A stretch of 64,000 nucleotides of DNA from Haladaptatus litoreus (GCF_900156425.1 NZ_FTNO01000003.1:124001-188000); one strand, 5' to 3'; numbered from the stretch's first letter, positions 25,928 to 35,966 are shown. The notes: generated by a model not told the origin, from the letters alone. Translations and numbers: made by a program.

Positions 25928-26122
25928 ATGCGTCGGAACGTTCTCTCCATCCTGTTCGCACTCAATGCGACACTCTTGGTGCTCTTGATCGTCTCTTTCC
26001 CGTTCGTTCGAGCCGGAACGAGCGAGTACGCAATTCTTCAGGTATCACTCGTTCTTATTATCCTCACGTTCGTTGGTATCGTCATCGCGGCGCGGCGCGG
26101 CTGGTCAATGTACGAACCCTGA
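25928..26122 (+). CDS. Small two-helix membrane protein, 64 aa
   Basis: After MRRNV come two hydrophobic helices (LSILFALNATLLVLLIVSFPF and ILQVSLVLIILTFVGIVIA) separated by RAGTSEY, ending RRGWSMYEP. The pattern with a positively charged start and end is a plausible two-span protein. No family assigned and no partner evident. Confidence 0.5.
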   Translation: MRRNVLSILFALNATLLVLLIVSFPFVRAGTSEYAILQVSLVLIILTFVGIVIAARRGWSMYEP

Positions 26123-26278
26123 TAAATAGTGTAAGCGTACACCTTCCTCTTCACGCGTAGGAGAGTCTGCCCACGAGTAGTAGGTCGGTATTGCGTGCGT
26201 AGTCGTTCACAGTAGACAAGCAGTATCTGACAGAAAAATTATTTATTGGGCCACTACACCAAAATTATCATGAAAAAT

Positions 26279-26290
26279 GTATATGTATAG
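26279..26290 (+). promoter_or_regulatory. TATA box of the sugar-importer operon
   Basis: GTATATGTATAG lies 19-30 nt before the ATG at 26309 in very AT-rich DNA, giving a leaderless or near-leaderless transcript. No clear TrmB-type TACT...AGTA pair was identified next to it by eye. Confidence 0.5.
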
Positions 26291-26308
26291 TGAGAACATT
26301 GACCGTCC

Positions 26309-28117
26309 ATGCCCAATCGAAACACTGGTCATGAACAGAGGGACTTGCGAAAAACACGCCGACGCTTCCTCCAATCGGTCGGAGTGGCTGGAACCGTCAG
26401 TCTGGCCGGGTGTGCAGGGTCGAACAAGGATGCCGTAAAAGGAGGGGATCCCGCGAAATCCGCTGGCGGAGCTACAGGAGACGGTAGTAAGTCCGGCCAA
26501 GTCGAGATGACCGATCGAACGTTTGTGACGTCGACAACGAACGTCCCGAAGGACATGCAGTTCAATCCGTACGGGCAGAAGTACCCAGACCGAGCGGCGC
26601 TCGCGCTGTTCGAGAACTTCATTTACGTTAATGAGGCCACGAGCAATTTCATGCCGGGTGTCATCGAGAACTGGGACGTCGGTAACGACTCAGTGACGCT
26701 CTCGGTTCGAAACGGCTACCATTGGCACAACGGCGATGCGGTCACCGCCGAGGACGTCGCGTTCAAGCTCAAACTCGACATCCACGATGGCGCCGCCCTC
26801 GGTAATATCGTCGCACCGGAAAACCTCACTGTCGTCGATGATACCACACTCAAACTCGGACTTCAGCGACCCGTCGCCGAAGAGGTATTCCTCTATTCGC
26901 TCAAACCAATTGCCCTCGACACGCCGCCCGCGGAGTTTCAGGAGTTCCTTGACGCTTACGAGGAAGATGGTGAGGCACCCGGGCTCACCGAAAAGACTAT
27001 TGATAAGCCGATCGGAACTGGCCCGTTCAAATTTGTCTATGCACGGAACCAGGAACTCGTCGCAGACCGTTTCACGAAACATCCGGATGCAGGGAAAATA
27101 AACTTTCAGCGCTTCCGGTGGGACTACCTCCAATCAAATCAAAAACAATGGCAGGCACTGAGTACCGACAGTGTCGACGGCCTTGACAACATCTTCACAC
27201 CAAAGAACATTGCCCAATCCTACGGAGACCATATTCAAGAGATACAGATGCCCGCCAACTGGGGGATGGGCATTATGTTCAACCACGGACACAAACATTA
27301 CGGCCAGCAAAAGGTCAAGCAGGCCGTCCAATACGTCATTGACCGTGAGAGACTCGCCCAGACCGCGGGCGAGAAGATGCACGTTCCTGTCGAGATTCCA
27401 TGTGGCCTCCCGGGCAATTTCGACGGTAGCTACAAGAAGTGGCTTGGTGACTCGCTGTCGGGGTTCAATGCTTATGAGCCAAACACCAACAAGGCCGCCC
27501 GACTCCTCCGAGAAGCTGGCTTTTCGAAACGAGGCGGGACATGGGTTGATAACAGCGGCAAGACGCTGAAGTTTCCGTTCAAGATCCCAACTGGGTGGAA
27601 CGACTGGACGGCAGGCGGTCAGTCCATCGTGCAAGACCTGAATGATTTCGGAATCAAGGCCTCGCTCAACCCGAGTCAATCCTTCTGGGACGACATCTAC
27701 GGCAATCAAAAGTACGTCGTCGCCGGCCTCGGCTGGCCTGACGGGAAACTCTACCCGTACTTCTCGCTCAACAAGCTGCTCAACGGCACCCGCTCACGAA
27801 CTATCCTGAAGTTCCCGCGCTCCGCCGATGTGCCGCCGATAGGCAAGCCGAACGGCGAGACGCGAACGGTCGAGTTCGAAGCCGAACTGCAGGAACTGGC
27901 CGGTTTGACCGGTGAGAAGGCAAAGCAGAAGACCCAGGAGCTCGCGTGGGCCGTCAACCAACATCTCCCGATGGCACCGCTGATGGAAAAGGTCGATCAG
28001 TCGTGGGTCACGACAGACGACTGGAACACCGTCACGCAGGACGACGAGGACGCTATCGTCGACTACCCACAGTACTATCTGCCCCGTGAGGGCAAACTGA
28101 CCGCCAAGCCGGAGTAA
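26309..28117 (+). CDS. Oligopeptide/oligosaccharide-type ABC substrate-binding lipoprotein
   Basis: This is a 602-aa family-5 solute-binding protein (DppA/OppA type). The signal peptide has RRRFLQSVG followed by the lipobox LAGC, so it is Tat-exported and lipid-anchored. The binding domain shows the typical VTAEDVAFKLKLDIHDG segment and the cluster PIGTGPFKF. In archaea and thermophilic bacteria such importers often carry oligosaccharides rather than peptides. Here the downstream GH3 glycosidase and TrmB regulator point to a sugar ligand. First gene of a five-gene importer operon, 6 nt before the first permease. Confidence 0.88.
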   Translation: MPNRNTGHEQRDLRKTRRRFLQSVGVAGTVSLAGCAGSNKDAVKGGDPAKSAGGATGDGSKSGQVEMTDRTFVTSTTNVPKDMQFNPYGQKYPDRAALALFENFIYVNEATSNFMPGVIENWDVGNDSVTLSVRNGYHWHNGDAVTAEDVAFKLKLDIHDGAALGNIVAPENLTVVDDTTLKLGLQRPVAEEVFLYSLKPIALDTPPAEFQEFLDAYEEDGEAPGLTEKTIDKPIGTGPFKFVYARNQELVADRFTKHPDAGKINFQRFRWDYLQSNQKQWQALSTDSVDGLDNIFTPKNIAQSYGDHIQEIQMPANWGMGIMFNHGHKHYGQQKVKQAVQYVIDRERLAQTAGEKMHVPVEIPCGLPGNFDGSYKKWLGDSLSGFNAYEPNTNKAARLLREAGFSKRGGTWVDNSGKTLKFPFKIPTGWNDWTAGGQSIVQDLNDFGIKASLNPSQSFWDDIYGNQKYVVAGLGWPDGKLYPYFSLNKLLNGTRSRTILKFPRSADVPPIGKPNGETRTVEFEAELQELAGLTGEKAKQKTQELAWAVNQHLPMAPLMEKVDQSWVTTDDWNTVTQDDEDAIVDYPQYYLPREGKLTAKPE

Positions 28118-28123
28118 CCGTCC

Positions 28124-29149
28124 ATGTACGAGTACTTCATCAAGCGAACGGGACAGGCATTCTTCACGGCATTCGTCGTGGTGACGCTCTCGTTTGCGCT
28201 AGTCAGACTTATGCCGGGAAACCCGGCCGACCAGCTTCGTGGCCAACTCATCCGTAACAATCCAGATCTCTCCCAACAGGAGATCAATCGTCGGGTTGTC
28301 AATTACATCAACATCGACCTCACCAAACCGCTTCACGAACAGTATCTCTCGTATGTCACGGGTATCCTGCATGGTGACCTCGGCCAGTCCATCAGTCAGA
28401 ACGCACCGGTCTCGGAGGTTTTAGGTGAGGCACTGCCGTGGACGGTCTTCGCGTTCTCGACCGCCATCCTGCTCATGTTCGTTGCTGGTATCGCCCTCGG
28501 GTCGCTCATGGCCTACTGGGAGGGGAGCCGCTTCGACATGGGAGCAACGGGTATCGGCATTCTGCTCAACTCGACGCCGAATTACGTGACGGCGCTGTTG
28601 TTCCTCTACGTGTTCGGGTTCACGCTGGGCTGGTTCCCGACGAGCGGTCATATCTCGTCGGACATCATCCCCATCGTTGACCCCATGCTACCGGTCGCGA
28701 CGTTCCAGTTCGTTGCCGATGCGTTCTACCACGCTAGTCTGCTCATCGCCGCCGTCGTCATCACTGGCTTCGGTGGGGTGGCGCTTGCGATGCGCGGGAA
28801 CAGCATCCAGGTGCTGGGTGAGGACTACCTCCGGGTCGCTCGGCTTCGTGGGCTTTCAGATTCCCGAATCGCACTGCGATACGTCGCCCGTAATGCCATT
28901 CTCCCGATGTATACGGGCCTCTTGCTCGCCTTCGGTGGCATCATCGGAGGTTCGGCCATCCTCGAGCAGGTGTTCACCTATCCGGGATTGGGCTACTACA
29001 TCGTCACTGCCGTCGAGACGCGCGACTACCCACTGATGATGGGTGGGTTCGTTCTCATCACACTCGCGATCGTCGCCGGCACATTCATTGCCGACCTGAC
29101 CTACGGAATCGTTGACCCACGCGTCTCCACAGGAGGTGACTCTTCGTGA
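28124..29149 (+). CDS. ABC permease, DppB type
   Basis: This 341-aa membrane protein has six predicted spans. The N-terminal segment FIKRTGQAFFTAFVV and the DppB signature RLMPGNPADQL are present. The cytoplasmic EAA-type loop reads DYLRVARLRGLSDSRIALRYV, which docks onto the ATPases. It ends YGIVDPRVSTGG, as family members do. It follows the binding-protein gene by 6 nt and overlaps the next permease by 4 nt (GTGA). Confidence 0.9.
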   Translation: MYEYFIKRTGQAFFTAFVVVTLSFALVRLMPGNPADQLRGQLIRNNPDLSQQEINRRVVNYINIDLTKPLHEQYLSYVTGILHGDLGQSISQNAPVSEVLGEALPWTVFAFSTAILLMFVAGIALGSLMAYWEGSRFDMGATGIGILLNSTPNYVTALLFLYVFGFTLGWFPTSGHISSDIIPIVDPMLPVATFQFVADAFYHASLLIAAVVITGFGGVALAMRGNSIQVLGEDYLRVARLRGLSDSRIALRYVARNAILPMYTGLLLAFGGIIGGSAILEQVFTYPGLGYYIVTAVETRDYPLMMGGFVLITLAIVAGTFIADLTYGIVDPRVSTGGDSS

Positions 29150-30276
29150 GCCGTGAGAATCCTGTCAGTAGCTTCCCCGATGACTACGGTGGATTCGACA
29201 CCGTCGCGAACTCCACGCTCACCCGTACCGAGCGAAGCCGCCGGTTACTCGACCTCTGGCTCATCGCCCCCCTGCGAGTCGTCTGGAACGATGTGCGCGC
29301 CCGTGTCGGGGCAACGCTCGTCGTCAGCTTCGTCCTCATGGGCATCGTCGGGCCAGCGGTCGTGGTTGAGCCCCGGGTCGGCCAAGCACCGCTACTTGTC
29401 GGCCCCTTCCAGGGCGGCATCATCGGAGGGAGCTGGTACGAATTCACGAACACGTCGCTGTTCGGCATCTCGGTTCCGTGGGTGGCGTTCCACTGGCCGC
29501 TCGGTACCGATAACGTCGGTCGCGGCATTCTCGAGCAAGTCGTCTACGCGACCCCTCGGATGCTCACGATGATTACGAGCGCGGGGGTATTCGTCACGGT
29601 TCTCGGGACGAGCGTGGGCGCACTCGCCGGTTACAGCGGTGGGCGCCTCGACCAGGCGCTCTCGACGGTCGTCGACATCGTGATGACCTTGCCCGGGCTT
29701 CCCCTCTTGCTCATCCTCGTCGCACTGCTCGAACCGAAAAATCCCATCATACTTGGGGTCGTCCTCTCACTGCAGGGCTGGGCTGGCATGGCCCGTGCCA
29801 TTCGCTCCCAGGTGCTGACGATTCGGTCGACCTCGTACGTCGAAGCGGCTCAGGCAATGGGCTTGTCGACGCCGACCATCGTGGCGAAGGAGGTCGTCCC
29901 CAACATTATGCCGTTCGTGATGATCAACATGGTCAACGCGATGCGTGGGGTCATTTTCGCCTCCGTCGGCCTGTATTTCCTCGGACTGCTCCCCTTCTCG
30001 GAGGTCGTCAACTGGGGCGTCATGCTCCAGCTCGCCTACTCGAACGGTGGAATGCTCACGCTGGATGCGGCTCACTGGCTACTCGTACCGATGATTGCTA
30101 TCATCCTCCTGTCGATGGCACTCATCCTATTCGCCCAAGGGATGGACCGCGTGTTCAATCCCCGTGTCCGCGCACGACACGCGAACACGACGTCGACGGC
30201 TGACGACACAGGATCACCGGACTCCGCCTCATCCGACCCCACATCGCCGGCCCCGTCGTTCGGAGGTGACCAATGA
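29146..30276 (+). CDS. ABC permease, DppC type
   Basis: This 376-aa membrane protein starts with GTG overlapping the preceding TGA. It has an N-terminal extension, then the DppC pattern: PLGTDNVGRGILEQVVYATP, a periplasmic loop, and the EAA loop YVEAAQAMGLSTPTIVAKEV. It ends in a Ser/Thr/Asp-rich cytoplasmic tail of about 35 residues. It pairs with the upstream permease to form the importer channel and overlaps the next ATPase gene by ATGA. Confidence 0.9.
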   Translation: MSRENPVSSFPDDYGGFDTVANSTLTRTERSRRLLDLWLIAPLRVVWNDVRARVGATLVVSFVLMGIVGPAVVVEPRVGQAPLLVGPFQGGIIGGSWYEFTNTSLFGISVPWVAFHWPLGTDNVGRGILEQVVYATPRMLTMITSAGVFVTVLGTSVGALAGYSGGRLDQALSTVVDIVMTLPGLPLLLILVALLEPKNPIILGVVLSLQGWAGMARAIRSQVLTIRSTSYVEAAQAMGLSTPTIVAKEVVPNIMPFVMINMVNAMRGVIFASVGLYFLGLLPFSEVVNWGVMLQLAYSNGGMLTLDAAHWLLVPMIAIILLSMALILFAQGMDRVFNPRVRARHANTTSTADDTGSPDSASSDPTSPAPSFGGDQ

Positions 30277-31352
30277 GCGAGTTACCCACCACGGAGACCG
30301 TGGCGGACACGGCGAGGGCCGAAGCTATCGAGCTAACTGGCGAGGACATCATCCTCGAATGCCGAAATCTCTCGGTCTCGTTCGGCATGGACCGTGGCGT
30401 TTCGCGCGTGCTCCACGACGTCGATATTGACATCAGACGGGGCGAAATACTCGGCATCGTCGGCGAATCGGGATCCGGGAAATCGATGTTCGCCTCGGCG
30501 CTGTTGAATGCCGTCGTTGATCCCGGTCGCACCGACGGGAGCGTCATCTACCACCAGAAAGAGGGTGAGCCAGTTGACGTGCTTGGTCTAGAGAAAGGGC
30601 CGTTACGGAGCCTCCGCTGGGCAGACATTTCGATGGTGTTCCAAGGTGCGATGAGTTCGTTCAATCCGACGATGGACTTCCGTGAGCACTTTGTCGAGAC
30701 GCTGGAAGCTCACGACTACGACGTCGAGAAGGGTCTCAACCGCGGCGAAGAGCTTCTCGCTGACCTCTATCTCGACCCCGACCGCGTGCTCGACTCGTAC
30801 CCCCACGAGCTCTCGGGAGGGATGAAACAGCGAGCGCTCATCGCGCTCGCGCTCGTCCTGGAACCCGAAGTACTCGTGATGGACGAACCGACGGCGGCAT
30901 TGGACTTGCTCATGCAGCGCTCCATCATCAGCCTGCTGTCGGATCTCCGTGACAAGTACGACCTCACGATGGTCTTCATCACCCACGACCTCCCGCTCGT
31001 GACGAAACTCGCTGACCGTATCGGCGTGCTCTACGCGTTCGAGTTCGCGGAGATCGGTGACACAGCCGAAATGATTCGTAACCCGCGACATCCCTACACC
31101 CGTGCCCTTCTCAACTCAACGCCGAACCTTGACGCACCGCTCTCCGAGATGCGCCCTATCGCGGGTGCTGCACCCGACCCGGTCGACGTCCCAGCAGGTT
31201 GTCCGTACCACGAACGGTGCCCAATGGCGACCGAGGAGTGTGCGGACGTGAAGCCCCCGATGGATTCAGTATCGGCGACCCACGAGGTGGCCTGTCACCA
31301 CTGGCCTGACGTCGACGAAGAGATACCCCTCTCGACGGAGGGAGAACGATGA
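30273..31352 (+). CDS. ABC importer ATPase, DppD type
   Basis: This is a 359-aa nucleotide-binding subunit. Walker A is GESGSGKS, the signature is LSGGMKQRALIALAL, and Walker B is VLVMDEPTAALD. The C-terminal oligopeptide-transporter domain has the cysteine motif GCPYHERCP, which in this family can bind an iron-sulfur cluster. Start and stop overlap both neighbours by 4 nt, so subunits are translated together. Confidence 0.92.
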   Translation: MSELPTTETVADTARAEAIELTGEDIILECRNLSVSFGMDRGVSRVLHDVDIDIRRGEILGIVGESGSGKSMFASALLNAVVDPGRTDGSVIYHQKEGEPVDVLGLEKGPLRSLRWADISMVFQGAMSSFNPTMDFREHFVETLEAHDYDVEKGLNRGEELLADLYLDPDRVLDSYPHELSGGMKQRALIALALVLEPEVLVMDEPTAALDLLMQRSIISLLSDLRDKYDLTMVFITHDLPLVTKLADRIGVLYAFEFAEIGDTAEMIRNPRHPYTRALLNSTPNLDAPLSEMRPIAGAAPDPVDVPAGCPYHERCPMATEECADVKPPMDSVSATHEVACHHWPDVDEEIPLSTEGER

Positions 31353-32428
31353 GCACCGACCACCCGGTTCTTTCGCTGGAGGACGTCGATGTTCATTTCG
31401 AGAAGGACGGGGGAGGGTTGAACCCCTTTACTGATCGGCCGACGGTTCGTGCTGTCGACGGCGTCGACCTCGACATTAGTAGTAACGACGTCGTCGCCAT
31501 CGTCGGCGAATCGGGGAGTGGAAAGACGACGCTCGGTAAGACCGCGGTCGGTCTGCAACAGCCCAGCGCGGGCACCATCAAGTATCGTGGCCAGGATATC
31601 TGGCAGGCGAAAAAGTGGAATTCCAACGCATCGATTCCCTTCGACGAGATTCGACGCTCGCTTCAGATTATCCACCAGGATCCCGGTGCAGCGCTGAACC
31701 CGAATCGGACGGTTCTGTCGTCGCTTGCGGCTCCGTTGAAACGCTGGCAGCCCGATCTCAGTTCTGAGGACCGTGAGGCTCGTATCCTCCACTTCATCGA
31801 GCGGGTGGGGATGTCGCCACCACATGACTACGCCCACCGCTATCCCCACCAGCTCTCCGGTGGTGAGAAACAGCGCGTCGCCCTTGTGCGGGCGCTCCTC
31901 ATGAACCCGGATGTCATCCTCGCCGACGAAGCGGTGAGTGCACTCGACGTGAGCCTCCGCGTCGAGATGATGGACCTAATGCTCGAACTGCAATCACAGT
32001 TCGACACGTCGTTCCTCTTCATTAGTCACGATCTCTCGAACGCGCGGTACATCGCCGAGCACGCTGATGGCCGTCTGGGCGTGATGTATCTCGGCGAGCT
32101 GGTCGAACTCGGGCCTGCCGACGAGGTTCTCCAGAATCCACAGCACCCCTACACGAAGGTGTTGAAGTGGGCGACTCCGGAGCTCGGCGTCGACGAGGGG
32201 CCGACCGAACCGCCCATTCGTGAGATCGACATTCCAGACCCCGTGAACCCGCCAACGGGATGTCGGTTCCACACCCGCTGTCCGAACGCGACCGACCAAT
32301 GTCGCCGGGCGACACCGGAGGTAACCGCCGTCGACGACGGTACCGGTCGACACCGAGTCGCCTGCTACCGCTCGACCGACGAAGACGCCTACTGGGACAG
32401 TGACCCCCTCGACGGAGCAGAATTGTAA
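31349..32428 (+). CDS. ABC importer ATPase, DppF type
   Basis: This is a 359-aa second nucleotide-binding subunit. Walker A is GESGSGKTT, the signature is LSGGEKQRVALVRALL, and Walker B is VILADEAVSALD. A C-terminal GCRFHTRCP motif is present. A GGAGGGAG ribosome-binding site precedes the ATG. It completes the importer, and the GH3 gene starts 38 nt after its stop, so the enzyme is probably on the same transcript. Confidence 0.92.
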   Translation: MSTDHPVLSLEDVDVHFEKDGGGLNPFTDRPTVRAVDGVDLDISSNDVVAIVGESGSGKTTLGKTAVGLQQPSAGTIKYRGQDIWQAKKWNSNASIPFDEIRRSLQIIHQDPGAALNPNRTVLSSLAAPLKRWQPDLSSEDREARILHFIERVGMSPPHDYAHRYPHQLSGGEKQRVALVRALLMNPDVILADEAVSALDVSLRVEMMDLMLELQSQFDTSFLFISHDLSNARYIAEHADGRLGVMYLGELVELGPADEVLQNPQHPYTKVLKWATPELGVDEGPTEPPIREIDIPDPVNPPTGCRFHTRCPNATDQCRRATPEVTAVDDGTGRHRVACYRSTDEDAYWDSDPLDGAEL

Positions 32429-32465
32429 GAAAAATTCCATTACCACAAAACTCACTACAACTACT

Positions 32466-34670
32466 ATGACGACATACAATACACAAATGACGCAGACAGA
32501 CGACGATATAGAAACCCTCCTCAAGGAGATGACGCTCCAGGAAAAGGCCGCCCAACTCGCCGGCACCTACGTCGGGACGATGGACGAGACCCGAACCGTC
32601 GATGACGCCGAAGAAATGGTCCGCGAGCACGGTATCGGATTCGTCACACCGTTCGGGTACGGTGCATCACCGCATCGTGACTCGACGAAGGTCATAGAGA
32701 TCGCAAACAGACTCCAACGGATTGCCCGCGAGGAAACACGGCTAGGAATTCCGATTCTCATCCCCGTTGACGCCATTCACGGCCATGCGTACGTCGAGGA
32801 CACCACCGTCTTCCCTCACAACCTGGCCATTGCAGCCGCCCGTGACCGTGGTCTCGCCGAACAGATCGGAACCGTCACCGCGACCGAAGTCGCGGCCACC
32901 GGGTCGAATCTCACTTACGGCCCGACCTGCGACATCGCCCGAGACCCCCGCTGGGGACGAACGTTCGAGACGTTCGGCGAGTCGCCGTATCTCGTCGGCG
33001 AACTCGCCTCGGCGAAAGCTCGAGGCATCCACGACGCGCCGGTTGATGTCGCCGCCATGGCGAAGCACTTCCCGGCCTACGGCGAACCAGCGCGCGGGGA
33101 GGACGCTTCCCCGGTGGATAAGTCGCTCTCGTCGCTGTACCGCGACTTCCTTCCACCGTTCGAAGCTGTTCTCGCAGAAGGCATCGAGGGAGTTATGCCG
33201 AGCTACAACTCCATCAACGGCGTGCCCTCGCACGGGTCAAACTATTGGCTCTCGGAGGTTCTCCGCAACGATCTCGGTTTCGAGGGATACGTTGCTTCCG
33301 ACTGGAATGGAATCAACATGCTTCACCAAGACCATAGAGTCGCCGAGGATCAGAAGGACGCCATCCATCAGTCGTTCACCGCCGGCGTCGATGTCCACTC
33401 GCTTGGCGAGGGTGACCATATCGACCATATCGTCTCGCTTGTCGAATCCGACAAAGTCGACGAGACTGCCGTCGATGCATCCGTCCGGCGCGTTCTTCAG
33501 CTCAAATCAGATCTAGGACTGTTCGAGGATCCCTTCGTCAACGCCGAGGAGTCGGATGACACGCTCAATAACGACACGCACCGCGGAGTTGCGCTTGAAG
33601 CGGCACGGGAGTCGATGACGCTCCTGAAGAATGACGATGACTGTCTGCCGTTCGACCCCGGGATTGACGAGGTACTCGTCACCGGTCCGAACGCCGATAG
33701 CCTCGTCAACCAAGTCGGCGGGTGGAGCCTCAAAAAAGAACACGAACTCGACGGTACGACCGTTCGGGAGGGAATCGAAGGGGTTGTCTCTGCCGAGACA
33801 ACCGTGACCTACGAGCGTGGGTCGGGTATCGACGAGTCGGACGGTATGGACGCGGCAGTCGCTGCCGCTGCGAACGCCGACGCAGCTGTAGTCGTCCTCG
33901 GGGAGAACTGGTATCTCCACGAGTTCGGCCCGCAGGACGTGAACGGCCCGACCGACCGGTTCCCCAACCGGGCACAACTCACACTGCCGGCCGCCCAGCG
34001 GGAGTTGCTTGAGGCCGTTCTCGAGACGGAGACACCGACGGCGCTCGTACTCGTCACCGGCCGGGCTCTCGCAATCTCGTGGGCGACCGAACACGTCGAC
34101 GCCATTCTCCAAGCGTACTACCCTGGCGTTGAGGGCGGGAAAGCCGTCGCCGAGACGCTTTTCGGCGAACACAACCCTGGTGGGAAACTCCCGATTTCGG
34201 TTCCACGTTCGGAAGGGCATCTGCCGGTTCGCCACAACTACCTCCCGCATCCATATCCAATCGGCCCGGACGAACACCTGCCATCGTACGACCCGCTGTT
34301 CGCATTCGGCCATGGCCTGAGCTATACCGACTTTGAGTACCGTGACCTCTCGGTCGAAAACGAATTACTCCGCGAAAATTCCGCGGTGTGTGTGTCGGTG
34401 ACGCTCACGAACACCGGCGACCGTGCAGGAGAGGAGGTCGTTCAACTGTTCGGCGGTCGCGACTATTCATCAGTGGTCACGCCGGTCACAGAGCTGGTCG
34501 ACTTTCAGCGGGTTGCGCTCGGAAAAGGAGAGGAAACGACCGTGGAGTTCGAGGTTCCGGCTGACGCCTTCGACGTCGTTCATCCTGACGGAACCAGTCA
34601 ATTCGAGGGGGGCTCGATTTCGCTGCAGTGTGAGTCGCTGAAAACGTCGCTCACAGCGGTCGACAACTGA
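32466..34670 (+). CDS. GH3 family beta-glycosidase (beta-glucosidase/xylosidase)
   Basis: This 734-aa protein has no signal peptide, so it acts in the cytoplasm on imported sugars. The N-terminal barrel has AKHFPAYGEP and the nucleophile Asp279 in YVASDWNGI. The alpha/beta sandwich (about 370-590) and a C-terminal fibronectin-III-like domain (VCVSVTLTNTGDRAGEEVVQL) complete the common three-domain GH3 layout. The ATG at 32466 is preferred; 32487 (MTQTDDD) is also possible. It follows the importer genes and faces the TrmB gene. Beta-glucosidase, xylosidase and related activities cannot be separated by motif. Confidence 0.9.
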   Translation: MTTYNTQMTQTDDDIETLLKEMTLQEKAAQLAGTYVGTMDETRTVDDAEEMVREHGIGFVTPFGYGASPHRDSTKVIEIANRLQRIAREETRLGIPILIPVDAIHGHAYVEDTTVFPHNLAIAAARDRGLAEQIGTVTATEVAATGSNLTYGPTCDIARDPRWGRTFETFGESPYLVGELASAKARGIHDAPVDVAAMAKHFPAYGEPARGEDASPVDKSLSSLYRDFLPPFEAVLAEGIEGVMPSYNSINGVPSHGSNYWLSEVLRNDLGFEGYVASDWNGINMLHQDHRVAEDQKDAIHQSFTAGVDVHSLGEGDHIDHIVSLVESDKVDETAVDASVRRVLQLKSDLGLFEDPFVNAEESDDTLNNDTHRGVALEAARESMTLLKNDDDCLPFDPGIDEVLVTGPNADSLVNQVGGWSLKKEHELDGTTVREGIEGVVSAETTVTYERGSGIDESDGMDAAVAAAANADAAVVVLGENWYLHEFGPQDVNGPTDRFPNRAQLTLPAAQRELLEAVLETETPTALVLVTGRALAISWATEHVDAILQAYYPGVEGGKAVAETLFGEHNPGGKLPISVPRSEGHLPVRHNYLPHPYPIGPDEHLPSYDPLFAFGHGLSYTDFEYRDLSVENELLRENSAVCVSVTLTNTGDRAGEEVVQLFGGRDYSSVVTPVTELVDFQRVALGKGEETTVEFEVPADAFDVVHPDGTSQFEGGSISLQCESLKTSLTAVDN

Positions 34671-34696
34671 AAACCCTCATACGCCCTTTCTTTGAG

Positions 34697-35785
34697 TTAT
34701 CCCTCGTGAGGAAGAGTCGACCCCAACTCGAGACCAACCAGCGAGATCGTTCGTAGCTCGACGTCTTCGAAGACGGCACCCCAGCCACCGAGGACGACGG
34801 TCTCCTCGCCCGTATCGAGCGTGACATTCGCGTGTGATCCGAGGTCCGAGAGCGTCAGTCGCGGCCGTTGGCGCTCATCACCGAGAAACGAGATGTCGGT
34901 CACAGTGCCTTCGAGCGTCGTCTCCCTCTCGGTCGCGATGTCGATTCCGTCGACGACTATTCGCAAGTCGTAGCCGTCCTCATACAGCCAATAACAATCG
35001 CGGATGAACTCTTCGAGGGTGAAGTAGGTGAACTGCTCTGACTCGTCGACGTAGACTCGCGGATAGGGGTTCCAGAGACAGGTGAGATAGTACCAGTGGA
35101 AGACGAAGGGGAGCATCCGGTCGTTGATGAGGACGCCGTATGCCTCATCGGACCTCGTGTTAGGTGCAAAGCAAGTCCGGTGACGATCGATGACGACGAG
35201 AAACGGTCCAGGAATAGAGCAAACCCGGAGTTCGGAGAGTGCATCGGTCGGATCGAAGCCCGGCGGAGGTATCTGCCCATCATCGACATAGACCACAGCA
35301 CGAACAATGACGTCACGATCTCGTGCCGCTTGCAGTGTCGGGAGGAGTTGCTGAAGTTGTTTGTAGCTTCCTGCGACTTCAATGACCGTGTCGGCATCAT
35401 CGATCAGTATTTCAGCGTTTTCAACGGCCGTCTCGACACGCTTTGTGACACCGATTCGGGCGTCGACCTGTTCGGGCTTTCGGTAGCGTTCACGTATTTC
35501 TTCGGCAGCGTCGTGAAGGAGTTCGCCTCTCGATTCCAAATCGGACATCGACACATCGGGGTCACAAGGGCGGACATAGAGCTTCTCACGTTCGATCGTT
35601 TCGACGTATCCCATCGACTCGAGTTCACGAAGGACGTCATAGACCTGTGAGACGGGAACCGAGCTCTCACGCCCGACTTCGATGGCCGGTGAGACCCCCA
35701 TCTGGAGGAGCGTCAGATAAGCATCCGCCTGATAGGAGGTCAAATCTGCATATCCGAGTGCTTGTCTGAGCATCTCACGATCCAT
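34697..35785 (-). CDS. TrmB-family sugar-responsive transcription regulator
   Basis: This is a 362-aa regulator. The N-terminal winged helix (about 1-85) includes LTSYQADAYLTLLQMGVSPA and VSQVYDVLRELESMGYVET. A linker with a PLD-like segment (NAEILIDDADTVIEVAG) follows. The C-terminal part is the TrmB sugar-binding domain (WLYEDGYDLRI, TLEGTVTDISF). TrmB proteins bind sugars and control sugar importers and glycolytic genes, so this one very likely controls the convergent importer-GH3 operon. Start at 35785 is the ATG that gives the standard N-terminus; seven codons upstream are open. Confidence 0.88.
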   Translation of the reverse strand: MDREMLRQALGYADLTSYQADAYLTLLQMGVSPAIEVGRESSVPVSQVYDVLRELESMGYVETIEREKLYVRPCDPDVSMSDLESRGELLHDAAEEIRERYRKPEQVDARIGVTKRVETAVENAEILIDDADTVIEVAGSYKQLQQLLPTLQAARDRDVIVRAVVYVDDGQIPPPGFDPTDALSELRVCSIPGPFLVVIDRHRTCFAPNTRSDEAYGVLINDRMLPFVFHWYYLTCLWNPYPRVYVDESEQFTYFTLEEFIRDCYWLYEDGYDLRIVVDGIDIATERETTLEGTVTDISFLGDERQRPRLTLSDLGSHANVTLDTGEETVVLGGWGAVFEDVELRTISLVGLELGSTLPHEG

Positions 35786-35966
35786 AGCCGGAGACAGTAG
35801 ATACAATTATTTGGCTCTGTTGAAACCCCATTTCTTGGATACAATTCAGCATGAACCAGCCGGCCACTGAACACTTCTTGTTGGCCGTTGCCCTGAATAT
35901 TTGACTCCGGTAGAATCATTAACTGCCACTTTTGGGACACTGCAGTTCCAATGGAGGTGTCCGCAG
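35786..35966. repeat. Direct repeat GATACAATT around an IS-end-like sequence
   Basis: The 9-mer GATACAATT occurs at 35800-35808 and 35838-35846. The 29 nt between include GGCTCTGTTGAAA, which resembles terminal sequences of some haloarchaeal insertion sequences. This could be the footprint of an excised element with its target duplication, or coincidence. It lies in the TrmB promoter region. Confidence 0.3.

Noticed and set aside
26309..32428. Calling the first importer a nickel or dipeptide transporter
   Set aside because: Family-5 binding proteins cover peptides, nickel and oligosaccharides; the GH3 and TrmB neighbours favour sugar, and no nickel enzyme or peptidase is adjacent.
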